Of a stretch of DNA of 64,000 bases, positions 52,494-61,001 are shown piece after piece. The translations under genes and the position numbers were made by a program. Each line of letters begins with the position of its first letter. Within the stretch, counting starts at the first letter, position 1. Where the stretch lies: assembly GCA_020636025.1 (NCBI GenBank), contig JACJYQ010000005.1, forward strand, positions 496,001 through 560,000, written 5' to 3'. Origin of the DNA: Lewinellaceae bacterium. GTDB taxonomy: Bacteria > Bacteroidota > Bacteroidia > Chitinophagales > Saprospiraceae. The notes under the pieces were generated by a model. It saw only the letters and a program-made list of their open reading frames with translations. It did not search any database and was not told the origin of the DNA.

Positions 52494-53090
52494 CTACACC
52501 GAAAGAGCTTTGAGGGCCAGCTTGATCAGATCTTCCACCCGGGAAACATGTTGGTTTTCTTTCATGACTGCATTTAGCGCTTTTTGCACAGCGATGCGAT
52601 TGAAGCCCAGGGACAAGAGTGCCGATATTGCTTCTTCCCGAACAGATTCATCCACCAGAGTAGGGATCAGTACCGGGCCGTCGGGAGCCTCTTTGCTCAA
52701 CTTGTTTTTAAGGTCAAGAATTATTTGTTTGGCAGTTTTTCCGCCTATTCCTTTTACCCGCTGCAGCACATGTGCCTGTTCAGCAAGTACAGCCGCCCTC
52801 ACCTCATCCACCGACATGGAAGAAAGGATCAACTGGGCAGTTGTGGCGCCAACTCCTGTCACCCCGATCAGTTGAACAAACATGTTGCGCTCGGTTTGAG
52901 TCGCAAAGCCAAACAGCGTATGTGAATCTTCTTTTACAATGAGATGCGTGTAAATGGTACTCTTCTCCTGCCCCTGGATGGCGGTGTAAGTACTGAGTGG
53001 AATGTTGACATGATAGCCAACTCCGCCCGCTTCAACTACAATAAATGCCGGGCTCCTGAAAGTGATCTCCCCTTTTAAATATGCGTACAT
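52494..53090 (-). CDS. ruvA: Holliday junction branch migration protein RuvA
   Basis: A 198-residue protein of normal length. Domain I starts MYAYLKGEITFRSPAFIVVE, the helix-hairpin-helix part contains LIGVTGVGATTAQLILSS and RVKGIGGKTAKQIILDLKN, and the C-terminal domain III binds RuvB. RuvA holds the four-way junction while RuvB drives migration. It starts only 3 bp after the stop of the M23 peptidase gene, so they share a transcript. RuvB is not in the window. Confidence 0.95.
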   Translation of the reverse strand: MYAYLKGEITFRSPAFIVVEAGGVGYHVNIPLSTYTAIQGQEKSTIYTHLIVKEDSHTLFGFATQTERNMFVQLIGVTGVGATTAQLILSSMSVDEVRAAVLAEQAHVLQRVKGIGGKTAKQIILDLKNKLSKEAPDGPVLIPTLVDESVREEAISALLSLGFNRIAVQKALNAVMKENQHVSRVEDLIKLALKALSV

Positions 53091-53093
53091 AAA

Positions 53094-54047
53094 TCAGTTA
53101 AAATTAATGAAATCAGCAGGGTTTACAGCGCGCCCCTTGTGCCAAAGTTCAAAATGCAAATGCGGTCCGGAAGTATCTTCCCCGCTATTCCCGATAATGG
53201 CAATGGCCTCACCGGCTTTAACCACAGAACCTGCCTGTTTCAACAGAACTGAGTTGTGTTTATACATAGTCACCACATTATTGGGATGTTGAATGGCAAT
53301 GCTGTAACCGGTTTCTACGGTGTATCCTGCCGAAATCACCACACCATCTGCGGTAGCCTTCACCGCCGTGTTTTTAGGCGCGGCAACATCTATTCCGAAA
53401 TGACCTTTTTTCAGGTCAAAACCTGCGGTAACTTCCCCACTCACGGCCGGAATAAAATACAGTTGCTCCAGCGGAATATCCTGGGCGCCCAAGAGGCTAA
53501 TGCCAGAAAGGGCAACGGCATTCGGGTCGGCGGTAAAGGTACCTTTATCAACTTCAGTTCGTAAAAGCTCATCCTCAGGAATCCGGTCAACATCCTTAGG
53601 CATGGTATCCTGCAGGTTCTCGGGGAGCCCTTCTTTTTTCACAGCTTCTTCTGTCATATCCGCCATGTCGCCAACCAGTATTTTACGGATGTTATCGTTA
53701 TAAGCACGGGTGGCTTCCATTTCATTTTCGAGAGACCTCAGCTTTGAGGTCAAAAGTGCGATTTCCGAATCCCGGTGAAAATCTCCATATCCGGGGATGT
53801 ATCTTTTCAAGGGCGTCCAGACAATGAGCATAATGACCAGAATGGCTGTTCCCACAATCAGGGAACTTAGGCCCATGTATACTGCCAGCGGTGTGAGCTT
53901 TACGGATGTTACCTCTTCAAAGGTATCGTCGTTCATGACCACGAGACGGTAGGTGTCCCGAAGTTTTTCCATCAAACCCCGATCTTCGTCTCCGTGCCTG
54001 CGAAAGAAGCTGGCAAATTGTTTTATGAAGGAGAAAAATCTTTTCAT
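53094..54047 (-). CDS. M23 family peptidase with membrane anchor
   Basis: A 317-residue protein. A cytosolic basic N-terminus, a membrane helix (about 55-78: YMGLSSLIVGTAILVIMLIV), a coiled-coil (about 90-125: LTSKLRSLENEMEATRAY) and a C-terminal LytM/M23 domain (about 205-315). The zinc motif is intact: HFGIDVAAPKN and GPHLHFELW. M23 proteins cut peptidoglycan cross-links or, when degenerate, activate amidases. Here the ligands are present, so it may be active. It is followed after 3 bp by ruvA. The pairing is probably a conserved transcription unit. Confidence 0.9.
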   Translation of the reverse strand: MKRFFSFIKQFASFFRRHGDEDRGLMEKLRDTYRLVVMNDDTFEEVTSVKLTPLAVYMGLSSLIVGTAILVIMLIVWTPLKRYIPGYGDFHRDSEIALLTSKLRSLENEMEATRAYNDNIRKILVGDMADMTEEAVKKEGLPENLQDTMPKDVDRIPEDELLRTEVDKGTFTADPNAVALSGISLLGAQDIPLEQLYFIPAVSGEVTAGFDLKKGHFGIDVAAPKNTAVKATADGVVISAGYTVETGYSIAIQHPNNVVTMYKHNSVLLKQAGSVVKAGEAIAIIGNSGEDTSGPHLHFELWHKGRAVNPADFINFN

Positions 54048-54248
54048 GTGTAGCTTTGGAACGGCATTTGGGATGGTTTGTAAAACGGCTATTTTGAGAA
54101 ACCTGGCAAAGTTCGGATAAAAAAATGAGCTTGGACCTTAAATACCGCTAATTTACAGGCAACCAATTCTGTTAAAAAAGCATCCATTTTAGTCACCGTG
54201 CACTTTGCACAGCATGGTGATAATTGAAAACCTGCTTTCATATTTCGC

Positions 54249-57164
54249 ATGAAAAATATTTGGAGAGTCTCCCTTGTGGCGCTATTGCCTGCTCTATTCC
54301 TATTCAGTTGTGTAACCGAGAAGAAAAAGGGCACGGAAACCAGTAAGTTCAAAAAGGGCTATCACAGTTTTACAAACAAATACAACTACTGGTTCAATGC
54401 CGATGAGCTATTTCGGCTTACCGTTACAAAACTGGAGGAGTCGCATCAGGATAATTACAACCAGATTCTGGATATATACCCCTATGCAGCTGCCGACCCG
54501 CAGCCTGCCCGCGCAGATCTGGATAATGTCATCACCAAAGCATCAAAAGGTATAGTGTTGCACCGTCCAGGTCGCTGGACGGACGACAACTATCTGTTGA
54601 TCGGCCAGGCACAATTCCTGAAACGCGACTACGAGACAGCTGAATCTTCATTCGAATTTATCAAAGAAGAGCAAGATCCGAGAAACCAGCCTAAGCCCAA
54701 GCTAAGCGCCAAGGAAAAGAAAAAGCAACGCGAAAAAACAGCGGCGGCCAAGAAAAAGGAACGCAAGAAGAAGGCGAAAGAAAGAAAAAAAGCTGCAGCC
54801 AAGAAGAAACGGGAAAAAAAGAAGGCTGCAAAGGCCAGGAAAAAAGCTGCCGCAAAACGCAAAAAAGGAAAGAAAAAGTCCAGTAGTAAATCTAAAAAGC
54901 CACAAGCAAAACAGGAGACTCCTCAGCCGGCAGCAAATCAACCGAATCCAGAACCAACACCGGACAAAGAGGAAAAGCCACAGGGTAAAGATCCTTATGC
55001 TGAGCCCTTTAACCGCATCAATGCTTATCCAAACACCATGATCTGGTATGGCAGGACCCTGATTGAGCGGGAGAAGTACGAGGAAGCAGAATTTTTGTTC
55101 CGCGAATTGTGGACCGAGCCGTTTTTCCCAAAGTCACTTTATGACGAATTGGCTACTGCAGAGGCGCATTTGTTTATAAAGAGAAAGCAATATGCCAATG
55201 CCATTCCTCCACTGATCAAAGCGATAGAACTGACGCCTAATAAGAAAAACCGCGCCAGGCTAGCCTACATTCTGGCACAGATCTATGACCGGGCCGGACA
55301 ACATGAGCAGGCTTATGCCGCCTTCGAAAAGGTGTTGAAGAGCAATCCGAAATATGAAATGGAGTTCAACGCCCGCTTGCAGCAGATATATGCCGGATGG
55401 GCAAATGGCAAAACAAACAGTGAGGATGCCGATAAGTCGCTCGACAAAATGCTCAATGATGATAAAAATCTTGAGTATCGGGATCAGATTTACTACACAA
55501 AGGCAGAGATTGCGCTGAATGACAGCAGAAAGCCGGATGCCATTACATATTTGCGTAAATCACTGTCTTACAACCAAAAGAATACACCGCAACGTGCAGA
55601 ATCCTATCTCAAATTGGCCGATCTGTATTTTGAATCGGAGAATTTCGTAGCTGCCAAAAGTTATTTCGACAGCGCACTTACCGTTCTGCCACCAACCGAT
55701 GAGCGCTTTAAACGGGTGACTGATTATGCTTCCAACTTGAAAGACATTGCCCGCCTTATTACCACCATCGAGGCGAATGACAGCATTGTACGCGTATTTT
55801 ACATGGACGATGCCGAAAGAAAGGAGCTGGCCAAAAGACTGAAAAAGCAACGTGAAGAAGCTTCCGCGGCGAAAGCGGCTTCGTCGGCTGGGAAAAACAG
55901 CCTGTCTGCCCTAAATAACACACCTAAAGCGGGTCAAGCAAAGTCATCGTTTTATTTTTATAACGACGCATTTTTGAGAAAAGGCAAACGCGACTTTGGA
56001 AAACTCTGGGGAGATCGAAAACTGGAAGACAACTGGCGGCGTAGCAACAGAATTAATACCAATGCTTTTGATGCTGCAGCGGTTGACAGTACCGCGGCAA
56101 GCAACCCGGAAGATGAGGACCTGAAAGACATCTTTGCCAACATACCCAAAACTGAAGATGAATTGTCGGTGATCCACCTGGCAACTTACGAGGCCATGTA
56201 CCAGCTAGGGACCTTGTTCCGGGATCGTCTGGAAAACAACCAACGCTGTGTATTGACACTGGAAGAATTGCAAACGAGATATCCGGATACCGCCAGATAT
56301 GAAAAGGAAACCTGGTATTACTGCTACCTGGCACATACTGATCTGAAGAATTTCGTTCGTTCAAAGTTCTACCTGGACAAGCTGCAGGAAAAATATCCGA
56401 ACAGCGCTTACGCCCGGGCGCTCAGCGATCCGAATTTCCTCAATGCTACCAAAGAGCGTGAAAAAGAACTGAACCGCTATTACGAAGAAACGTATGCTTT
56501 GTTCCAAAAAGGCGTGTATAAAGACGCACTCGACCGATGTCAGGAAGCGCCCAAGAAATATGGATCACAAAATGCGCTTGTGCCAAAATTTGCCTTGTTG
56601 AGCGCGCTCTGTGTGGGCAACATCAATGGTACCGATGCTTATTGCGAAGCGCTTGGAGAAGTTATTTCCAGGTATCCGGAAAGCGCCGAAGCTACGCGAG
56701 CCAGAGAAATCGCCCGTGTGTTGGGATGCAAAGGCTTTGAAGTTGCAGAACCCAAAAAGCCGGAAACCAGCTTAATCGACGATGATTTCACCATGGAGGA
56801 TGACAAGTTGCATTACTTCATTGTGGCATTAAAAGGTGATGATCTGAGCTTGAATGACATAAAGGCCGCTGTTTCCGATTACAACCGCGAAAATCACCGC
56901 CTGGATCAATTGCGGGTATCCAATATTTTCCTGGGTGTTGACACCAACTCTCCAATTGTCGTAATCCGTAAGTTCGACGGTCGGGAGCAGGCGATGCGTT
57001 ATTTTAATGAAGTAAGAACCCAACGTGACTTCCTGGGTGAAACGTCAAAGAAGACTTATAACAAGGAGTTTTTCGCCATTACACAGGAAAATTATCGCCG
57101 TATCTTGAAAAACAAGACGCTGGACGGATATCGGGAGTTTTTCCAGGAAAACTACCTGAAGTAA
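54249..57164 (+). CDS. porW: T9SS lipoprotein PorW/SprE-like TPR protein with a lysine-rich insert
   Basis: A 971-residue protein. A lipobox (LFLFSC, Cys at about 21) follows the signal peptide, then the characteristic KKGYHSFTNKYNYWFNADEL start of PorW/SprE. TPR-type repeats cover about 255-530 and 640-850. The C-terminal part (about 850-970) includes DKLHYFIVALKGDDLSLNDI. PorW bridges the T9SS motor ring and the outer-membrane translocon. A stretch at about 150-225 is very rich in Lys and Ala (ERKKKAKERKKAAAKKKREK), followed by a Gln/Pro-rich linker. This insert is not expected in the family and probably gives a long, basic, flexible arm in the periplasm. Confidence 0.85.
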   Translation: MKNIWRVSLVALLPALFLFSCVTEKKKGTETSKFKKGYHSFTNKYNYWFNADELFRLTVTKLEESHQDNYNQILDIYPYAAADPQPARADLDNVITKASKGIVLHRPGRWTDDNYLLIGQAQFLKRDYETAESSFEFIKEEQDPRNQPKPKLSAKEKKKQREKTAAAKKKERKKKAKERKKAAAKKKREKKKAAKARKKAAAKRKKGKKKSSSKSKKPQAKQETPQPAANQPNPEPTPDKEEKPQGKDPYAEPFNRINAYPNTMIWYGRTLIEREKYEEAEFLFRELWTEPFFPKSLYDELATAEAHLFIKRKQYANAIPPLIKAIELTPNKKNRARLAYILAQIYDRAGQHEQAYAAFEKVLKSNPKYEMEFNARLQQIYAGWANGKTNSEDADKSLDKMLNDDKNLEYRDQIYYTKAEIALNDSRKPDAITYLRKSLSYNQKNTPQRAESYLKLADLYFESENFVAAKSYFDSALTVLPPTDERFKRVTDYASNLKDIARLITTIEANDSIVRVFYMDDAERKELAKRLKKQREEASAAKAASSAGKNSLSALNNTPKAGQAKSSFYFYNDAFLRKGKRDFGKLWGDRKLEDNWRRSNRINTNAFDAAAVDSTAASNPEDEDLKDIFANIPKTEDELSVIHLATYEAMYQLGTLFRDRLENNQRCVLTLEELQTRYPDTARYEKETWYYCYLAHTDLKNFVRSKFYLDKLQEKYPNSAYARALSDPNFLNATKEREKELNRYYEETYALFQKGVYKDALDRCQEAPKKYGSQNALVPKFALLSALCVGNINGTDAYCEALGEVISRYPESAEATRAREIARVLGCKGFEVAEPKKPETSLIDDDFTMEDDKLHYFIVALKGDDLSLNDIKAAVSDYNRENHRLDQLRVSNIFLGVDTNSPIVVIRKFDGREQAMRYFNEVRTQRDFLGETSKKTYNKEFFAITQENYRRILKNKTLDGYREFFQENYLK

Positions 57165-57227
57165 TGTAATATCCAGGTGGATTTCACTTCCCACCTGTTG
57201 GTTTCAGAAAACAATAGATTCATGCAG

Positions 57228-57258
57228 CAGGCCGGTACTCGTAATGGGTACGGGCCTG
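57228..57258 (+). terminator. Hairpin downstream of porW
   Basis: CAGGCCGGTAC and GTACGGGCCTG form an 11-bp stem with one mismatch and a 9-nt loop, 64 bp after the porW stop. There is no strong T-tract. Confidence 0.45.
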
Positions 57259-57374
57259 TTACATAAGGTGCTCATGCAGGTTTTTTGTCGAAAAAAACTG
57301 GCCGGTTCGGGGAATGCCCGAACCTTTACCGGAAACATTTGTCCTGTTTCGCCAGAAACAACATTAACTAAGCT

Positions 57375-59810
57375 ATGAATATGAAACCTCTGTTTACTTC
57401 TCTTCTCCTCTTGTGTGGCTTATTCGCCAACAGTCAGAGCGCCAGCATTAAAGGCTCTTTGCAAAGCACAGGTGGAGAAGCAATCCCATTTGCCAATATT
57501 GCCCTGTTTACTACCAACGACAGCGTCTTGTATAAAGCAGGAATCAGCAACGAGTCTGGTCGGTTTGAATTAAAAGGCATTGGAGCCGGCAATTATTTCC
57601 TGAAAGCCATTTATCTGGGGTATCAAGATTTGTATCAACGATCCATTGAAGTTAATGAATCGCAAGAACTGAATCTCGGGGTGCTCATTTTTTCCAGTCA
57701 GACAGTAGAACTTGCCGAGGCTACGGTCACCGCCTCCCGTGCCATGGTGGAAATTAAACCTGATCGAACTGTATTTAATGTCACCGGCACCATTAACAGC
57801 ACCGGCTCAGATGGGCTGTCACTGCTCAGAAAGGCTCCTAGTGTCACGGTTGATAACAATGACAACATCAGTGTGTTGGGTCGCAGTGGTGTATTGCTAT
57901 ATGTTGATGGCAAACGATTGCCACTTACTGGTTCGGACCTCAGTAATTACCTTCAAAGTCTGAGCGCTGATCAAATCGACAGAATTGAAATCATTACCAA
58001 TCCAGGCGCCAAATACGAAGCTGAAGGGAATGCCGGTATTATCGATATAAGGCTGAAAAAGGATGAAAGTCAGGGTGGAAATGGAACCCTAAACAGTACC
58101 ATTAGCCAGGGCGTGTATTTTAGAGGAAACCTGAGCGGAAGCGGGAACTATCGCAAAAAGAATTTCAACCTGTTTGGAACCGGAAATATCGGTACCGGTG
58201 AAATGTTTAACCGGATGAGGTTTCACAATGAGTTAAATAACAGTGTGCAGGAAGAAATCAACCAGCATTACAACGACAGAAGAAATTTTGATATCCGGAT
58301 TGGTGCTGATTATTTTATAAACAAATTCAATACCATCGGCATACTGGCCAGCGCCGGGAAATTTACCAATAACAACAGCTCTTATAACCGTATTGAGCTG
58401 GCGAGTTCCAATACTCCAAACATAATTGATAGCATCCTGGTGGCAGATAATACGCTTGACTATGAACGAAACCAGCAGTCCTATAATCTTAACTACCGCT
58501 TTGACAATACCAAAGGTCGCAGTCTGAATATTGATCTTGACTACGGCATGTACGCCAATCGCAGTAATCGCTACCAACCTAATTACTATTTCGATCCCAA
58601 GGAAGAAGTGATTTACTCTCAACTGATCAATAGTTTTGATACACCAACCGATATTGATATTTATACCGTCACCGTCGATTATGAAGATAAACTCTGGGGT
58701 GGAAAACTCGGTTTTGGCTCAAAATTGAGCAAGGTCGTTTCAGACAATACCTTTCTGGTGTACAAAGAGAACCAAGGCGTATTTGATCTGGAGAATCAGC
58801 GTTCCAATATTTTCAAGTACGATGAAATGGTGTACGCCGGTTATGTAAGTTATGGCCGCTCACTGGGAGAAAACGTAGAATTTAGTGCCGGATTACGGGC
58901 TGAGCAAACCGATGCCAAAGGAGATTTGCAAACCTTTTTACCTGAATTACAGGAACCGCCTGTGGAACTAAATTACTTAAACTGGTTCCCAACATTGGGC
59001 CTGAGTTGGAAAGCTGCGCCCAAACACATGTTTGCCCTAAACAGCGGAAGACGGATCAACCGGCCTGATTATAACGTGTTAAACCCTTTCCGGAATCAGA
59101 TCAGCGAACTATCCTTTGAAAAAGGCAATGCCAAATTGCAACCTGAGATTGTAAACAATGTAGAGTTGGGCTATACCTATGCATACCGATATAATTTCAA
59201 ATTGGGGTATAGCAAAACGTCCAATCAGATCACAAGGTTAATTGCCCCTGATGACGTAAACCCGCTGGCCGGATTTATCACCTGGGCCAATCTTGCGGAG
59301 CAAACGGTTCTCAGTTTCAATGCCAGTGTACCCATACAGATCACCAAGAAATGGAATGCCTACTTCAACGCCAGTGCTTCTCATATAGACAACCAGGCGA
59401 ATTACGGTGAAGGAGCCATTGTAGACGTGCAGGCATTTACATACAGTATTTACCAGCAACATACATTCAACTTACCCTGGAACCTGACAGCCGAGATTTC
59501 CGGCTATTACAGCGGACCGGGTGTTTGGGGCGGCGTGTTTTTGTATGAATCCAACTGGAGTCTGGATGTTGGCCTGCAAAAGAAATTCCTGAACAACCGC
59601 CTGAACGTGCGTATCAGCGGTAGTGACCTGTTTTATCAAACTGGATGGGATGGCGTAAGCAGCTTCGATGGGTTGGTGTCAACCGGCAGCGGTCGTTGGG
59701 ACAGCCGTCGCGCGAGCCTTAGCATTGGTTACCGCTTTGGAAACGACAAAGTAAAATCACGCAAACGCAAAACAGGAATGGAAGCGGAGGCAGGACGTGT
59801 AGGCGGGTAA
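57375..59810 (+). CDS. TonB-dependent-receptor-like outer membrane protein (OMP_b-brl type)
   Basis: An 811-residue outer-membrane barrel. A signal peptide (about 1-20) is followed by a carboxypeptidase-regulatory-like domain (about 22-110: IKGSLQSTGGEAIPFANIAL), a plug domain (about 115-225: LRKAPSVTVDNNDNISVLG, then YVDGKRLPLTGSDLSNYL, then ITNPGAKYEAEGNAGIIDI), and a large barrel to the C-terminus. This is the OMP_b-brl_3 group. No SusD partner follows, so it is more likely a non-SUS receptor. Its substrate is unknown. The gene ends directly at a heptamer array shared with the convergent DUF481-like gene. Confidence 0.87.
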   Translation: MNMKPLFTSLLLLCGLFANSQSASIKGSLQSTGGEAIPFANIALFTTNDSVLYKAGISNESGRFELKGIGAGNYFLKAIYLGYQDLYQRSIEVNESQELNLGVLIFSSQTVELAEATVTASRAMVEIKPDRTVFNVTGTINSTGSDGLSLLRKAPSVTVDNNDNISVLGRSGVLLYVDGKRLPLTGSDLSNYLQSLSADQIDRIEIITNPGAKYEAEGNAGIIDIRLKKDESQGGNGTLNSTISQGVYFRGNLSGSGNYRKKNFNLFGTGNIGTGEMFNRMRFHNELNNSVQEEINQHYNDRRNFDIRIGADYFINKFNTIGILASAGKFTNNNSSYNRIELASSNTPNIIDSILVADNTLDYERNQQSYNLNYRFDNTKGRSLNIDLDYGMYANRSNRYQPNYYFDPKEEVIYSQLINSFDTPTDIDIYTVTVDYEDKLWGGKLGFGSKLSKVVSDNTFLVYKENQGVFDLENQRSNIFKYDEMVYAGYVSYGRSLGENVEFSAGLRAEQTDAKGDLQTFLPELQEPPVELNYLNWFPTLGLSWKAAPKHMFALNSGRRINRPDYNVLNPFRNQISELSFEKGNAKLQPEIVNNVELGYTYAYRYNFKLGYSKTSNQITRLIAPDDVNPLAGFITWANLAEQTVLSFNASVPIQITKKWNAYFNASASHIDNQANYGEGAIVDVQAFTYSIYQQHTFNLPWNLTAEISGYYSGPGVWGGVFLYESNWSLDVGLQKKFLNNRLNVRISGSDLFYQTGWDGVSSFDGLVSTGSGRWDSRRASLSIGYRFGNDKVKSRKRKTGMEAEAGRVGG

Positions 59811-60034
59811 ATGAGTGCGGAGCGATGAGTGCGGAGTGCGGAGTGCGGAATGAGGAATGAGGAGTGAGGAGTGAGGAGTGAGGAGTGAGGAGTGCGGAGC
59901 GAGGAGTGCGGAGTGCGGAGTGCTAAACATTAATAAAATGATCAAAAAGACCAATCGGCTGGAGAAAAGAAAAATAAATTCCGCATTCCGCATTCATCAC
60001 TCCGCATTCCGCACTCCGCACTCCGCACTCATCA
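59811..60034. repeat. GAGTGCG heptamer array, inverted pair between convergent genes
   Basis: The left arm (59811-59923) has about 16 GAGTGCG-like units, some with GAGTGAG and GAATGAG. A 55-bp spacer and then a right arm (59978-60034) with inverted units (CATTCCG, CACTCCG) follow. It starts at the receptor stop codon and ends at the DUF481-like stop codon. Confidence 0.87.
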
Positions 60035-60805
60035 CAGTTCCCAGGTTACACCATTGCGCCATCCGTAGGTTTCCAGGGGCGCATTGGCAGGAAGATTTTT
60101 ATCGATGTTGTAGTAAAACACGGTGTTGAAAGCCAGTTTGCGGGTTATTTTGATTGAAACTACCGATTCTGAACTGAATCGGTAGTTTTTTATTAAACCC
60201 AATACAGGTTGCCAATAAGCCGTACTGACAATGGAAAACTGATTTTTTGTTCGTAGGGCTAGAGCAAAATAATTACTGGATCTGTATAAGCCCTGCCAGT
60301 CTGGTTCTTCAGAGAATTTGTTTTGTTCAAACATAACACTGGAACCCAGGTGAATGTGTTGACGTCCGTTTTGTGATTTGAAAAACCGCAATCGAAGTCC
60401 GGTCCCGATAAGTCTTCTTTGTTGTAATAATTGAATTGGGCTGCTTTGAATCTGTGTGTAGGCTTCCCAGATCAGGATTTTGGATAATTTGTAGTTATAA
60501 CGGAGATGTGCAAATGCATCCCTGGAAAAATCTTCCTGACCAGCCCTGATGAGTCGAAGATTAAGCAATGCGAGTGTCAGGTGCCTCTTGTTTTTATATT
60601 CTACCGTGCCCGCTATATTGATGAGCAGGCTCTGTTTGCGCACCCTGGTTAAATTCCCAGTCCCTGTTAGTCGACCATACCACGACACAGAGTCATTGGT
60701 AGTCATAATGCGTTGGGATTCAATATTTACAATTTGTGCTTGTATGTCACAAAATGGGACACACAAGCAGAAGCAGAGCAACAGAAGGTTTAAATGAAAT
60801 TGCAT
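60032..60805 (-). CDS. DUF481-like outer membrane protein
   Basis: A 257-residue exported protein. A signal peptide (1-23, ending CDIQAQ) is followed by a beta-rich domain with alternating strands that resembles DUF481 (LTRVRKQSLLINIAGTVEY, then RAGQEDFSRDAFAHLRYNYK, then the last strand WRNGVTWEL). It is probably a small outer-membrane barrel. Its assignment is moderate because only strand patterns and a few motifs support it. It is convergent with the receptor gene and divergent from the permease gene at 61002. Confidence 0.65.
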   Translation of the reverse strand: MQFHLNLLLLCFCLCVPFCDIQAQIVNIESQRIMTTNDSVSWYGRLTGTGNLTRVRKQSLLINIAGTVEYKNKRHLTLALLNLRLIRAGQEDFSRDAFAHLRYNYKLSKILIWEAYTQIQSSPIQLLQQRRLIGTGLRLRFFKSQNGRQHIHLGSSVMFEQNKFSEEPDWQGLYRSSNYFALALRTKNQFSIVSTAYWQPVLGLIKNYRFSSESVVSIKITRKLAFNTVFYYNIDKNLPANAPLETYGWRNGVTWEL

Positions 60806-61001
60806 TCGGCAAAGATAATATGGCTGTTGATGGCAAAGGAACGGTTGAAATCAGAAATTAAATGGTAACAGGGCAGATTGCTTGCAATTAATCTTTTATC
60901 AGTTCCTTATTATACGAGGAAAATTCAGACCTTGATGGCGATAATATTGGTTTAGCGAATGGAATAATTCCGTTTCTTAAACAATTGAACAAGAACCTTA
61001 T

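Noticed and set aside
59811..60034. CRISPR array in the short repeats
   Set aside because: Units are 7 bp, adjacent without unique spacers, and no cas gene is in the window.
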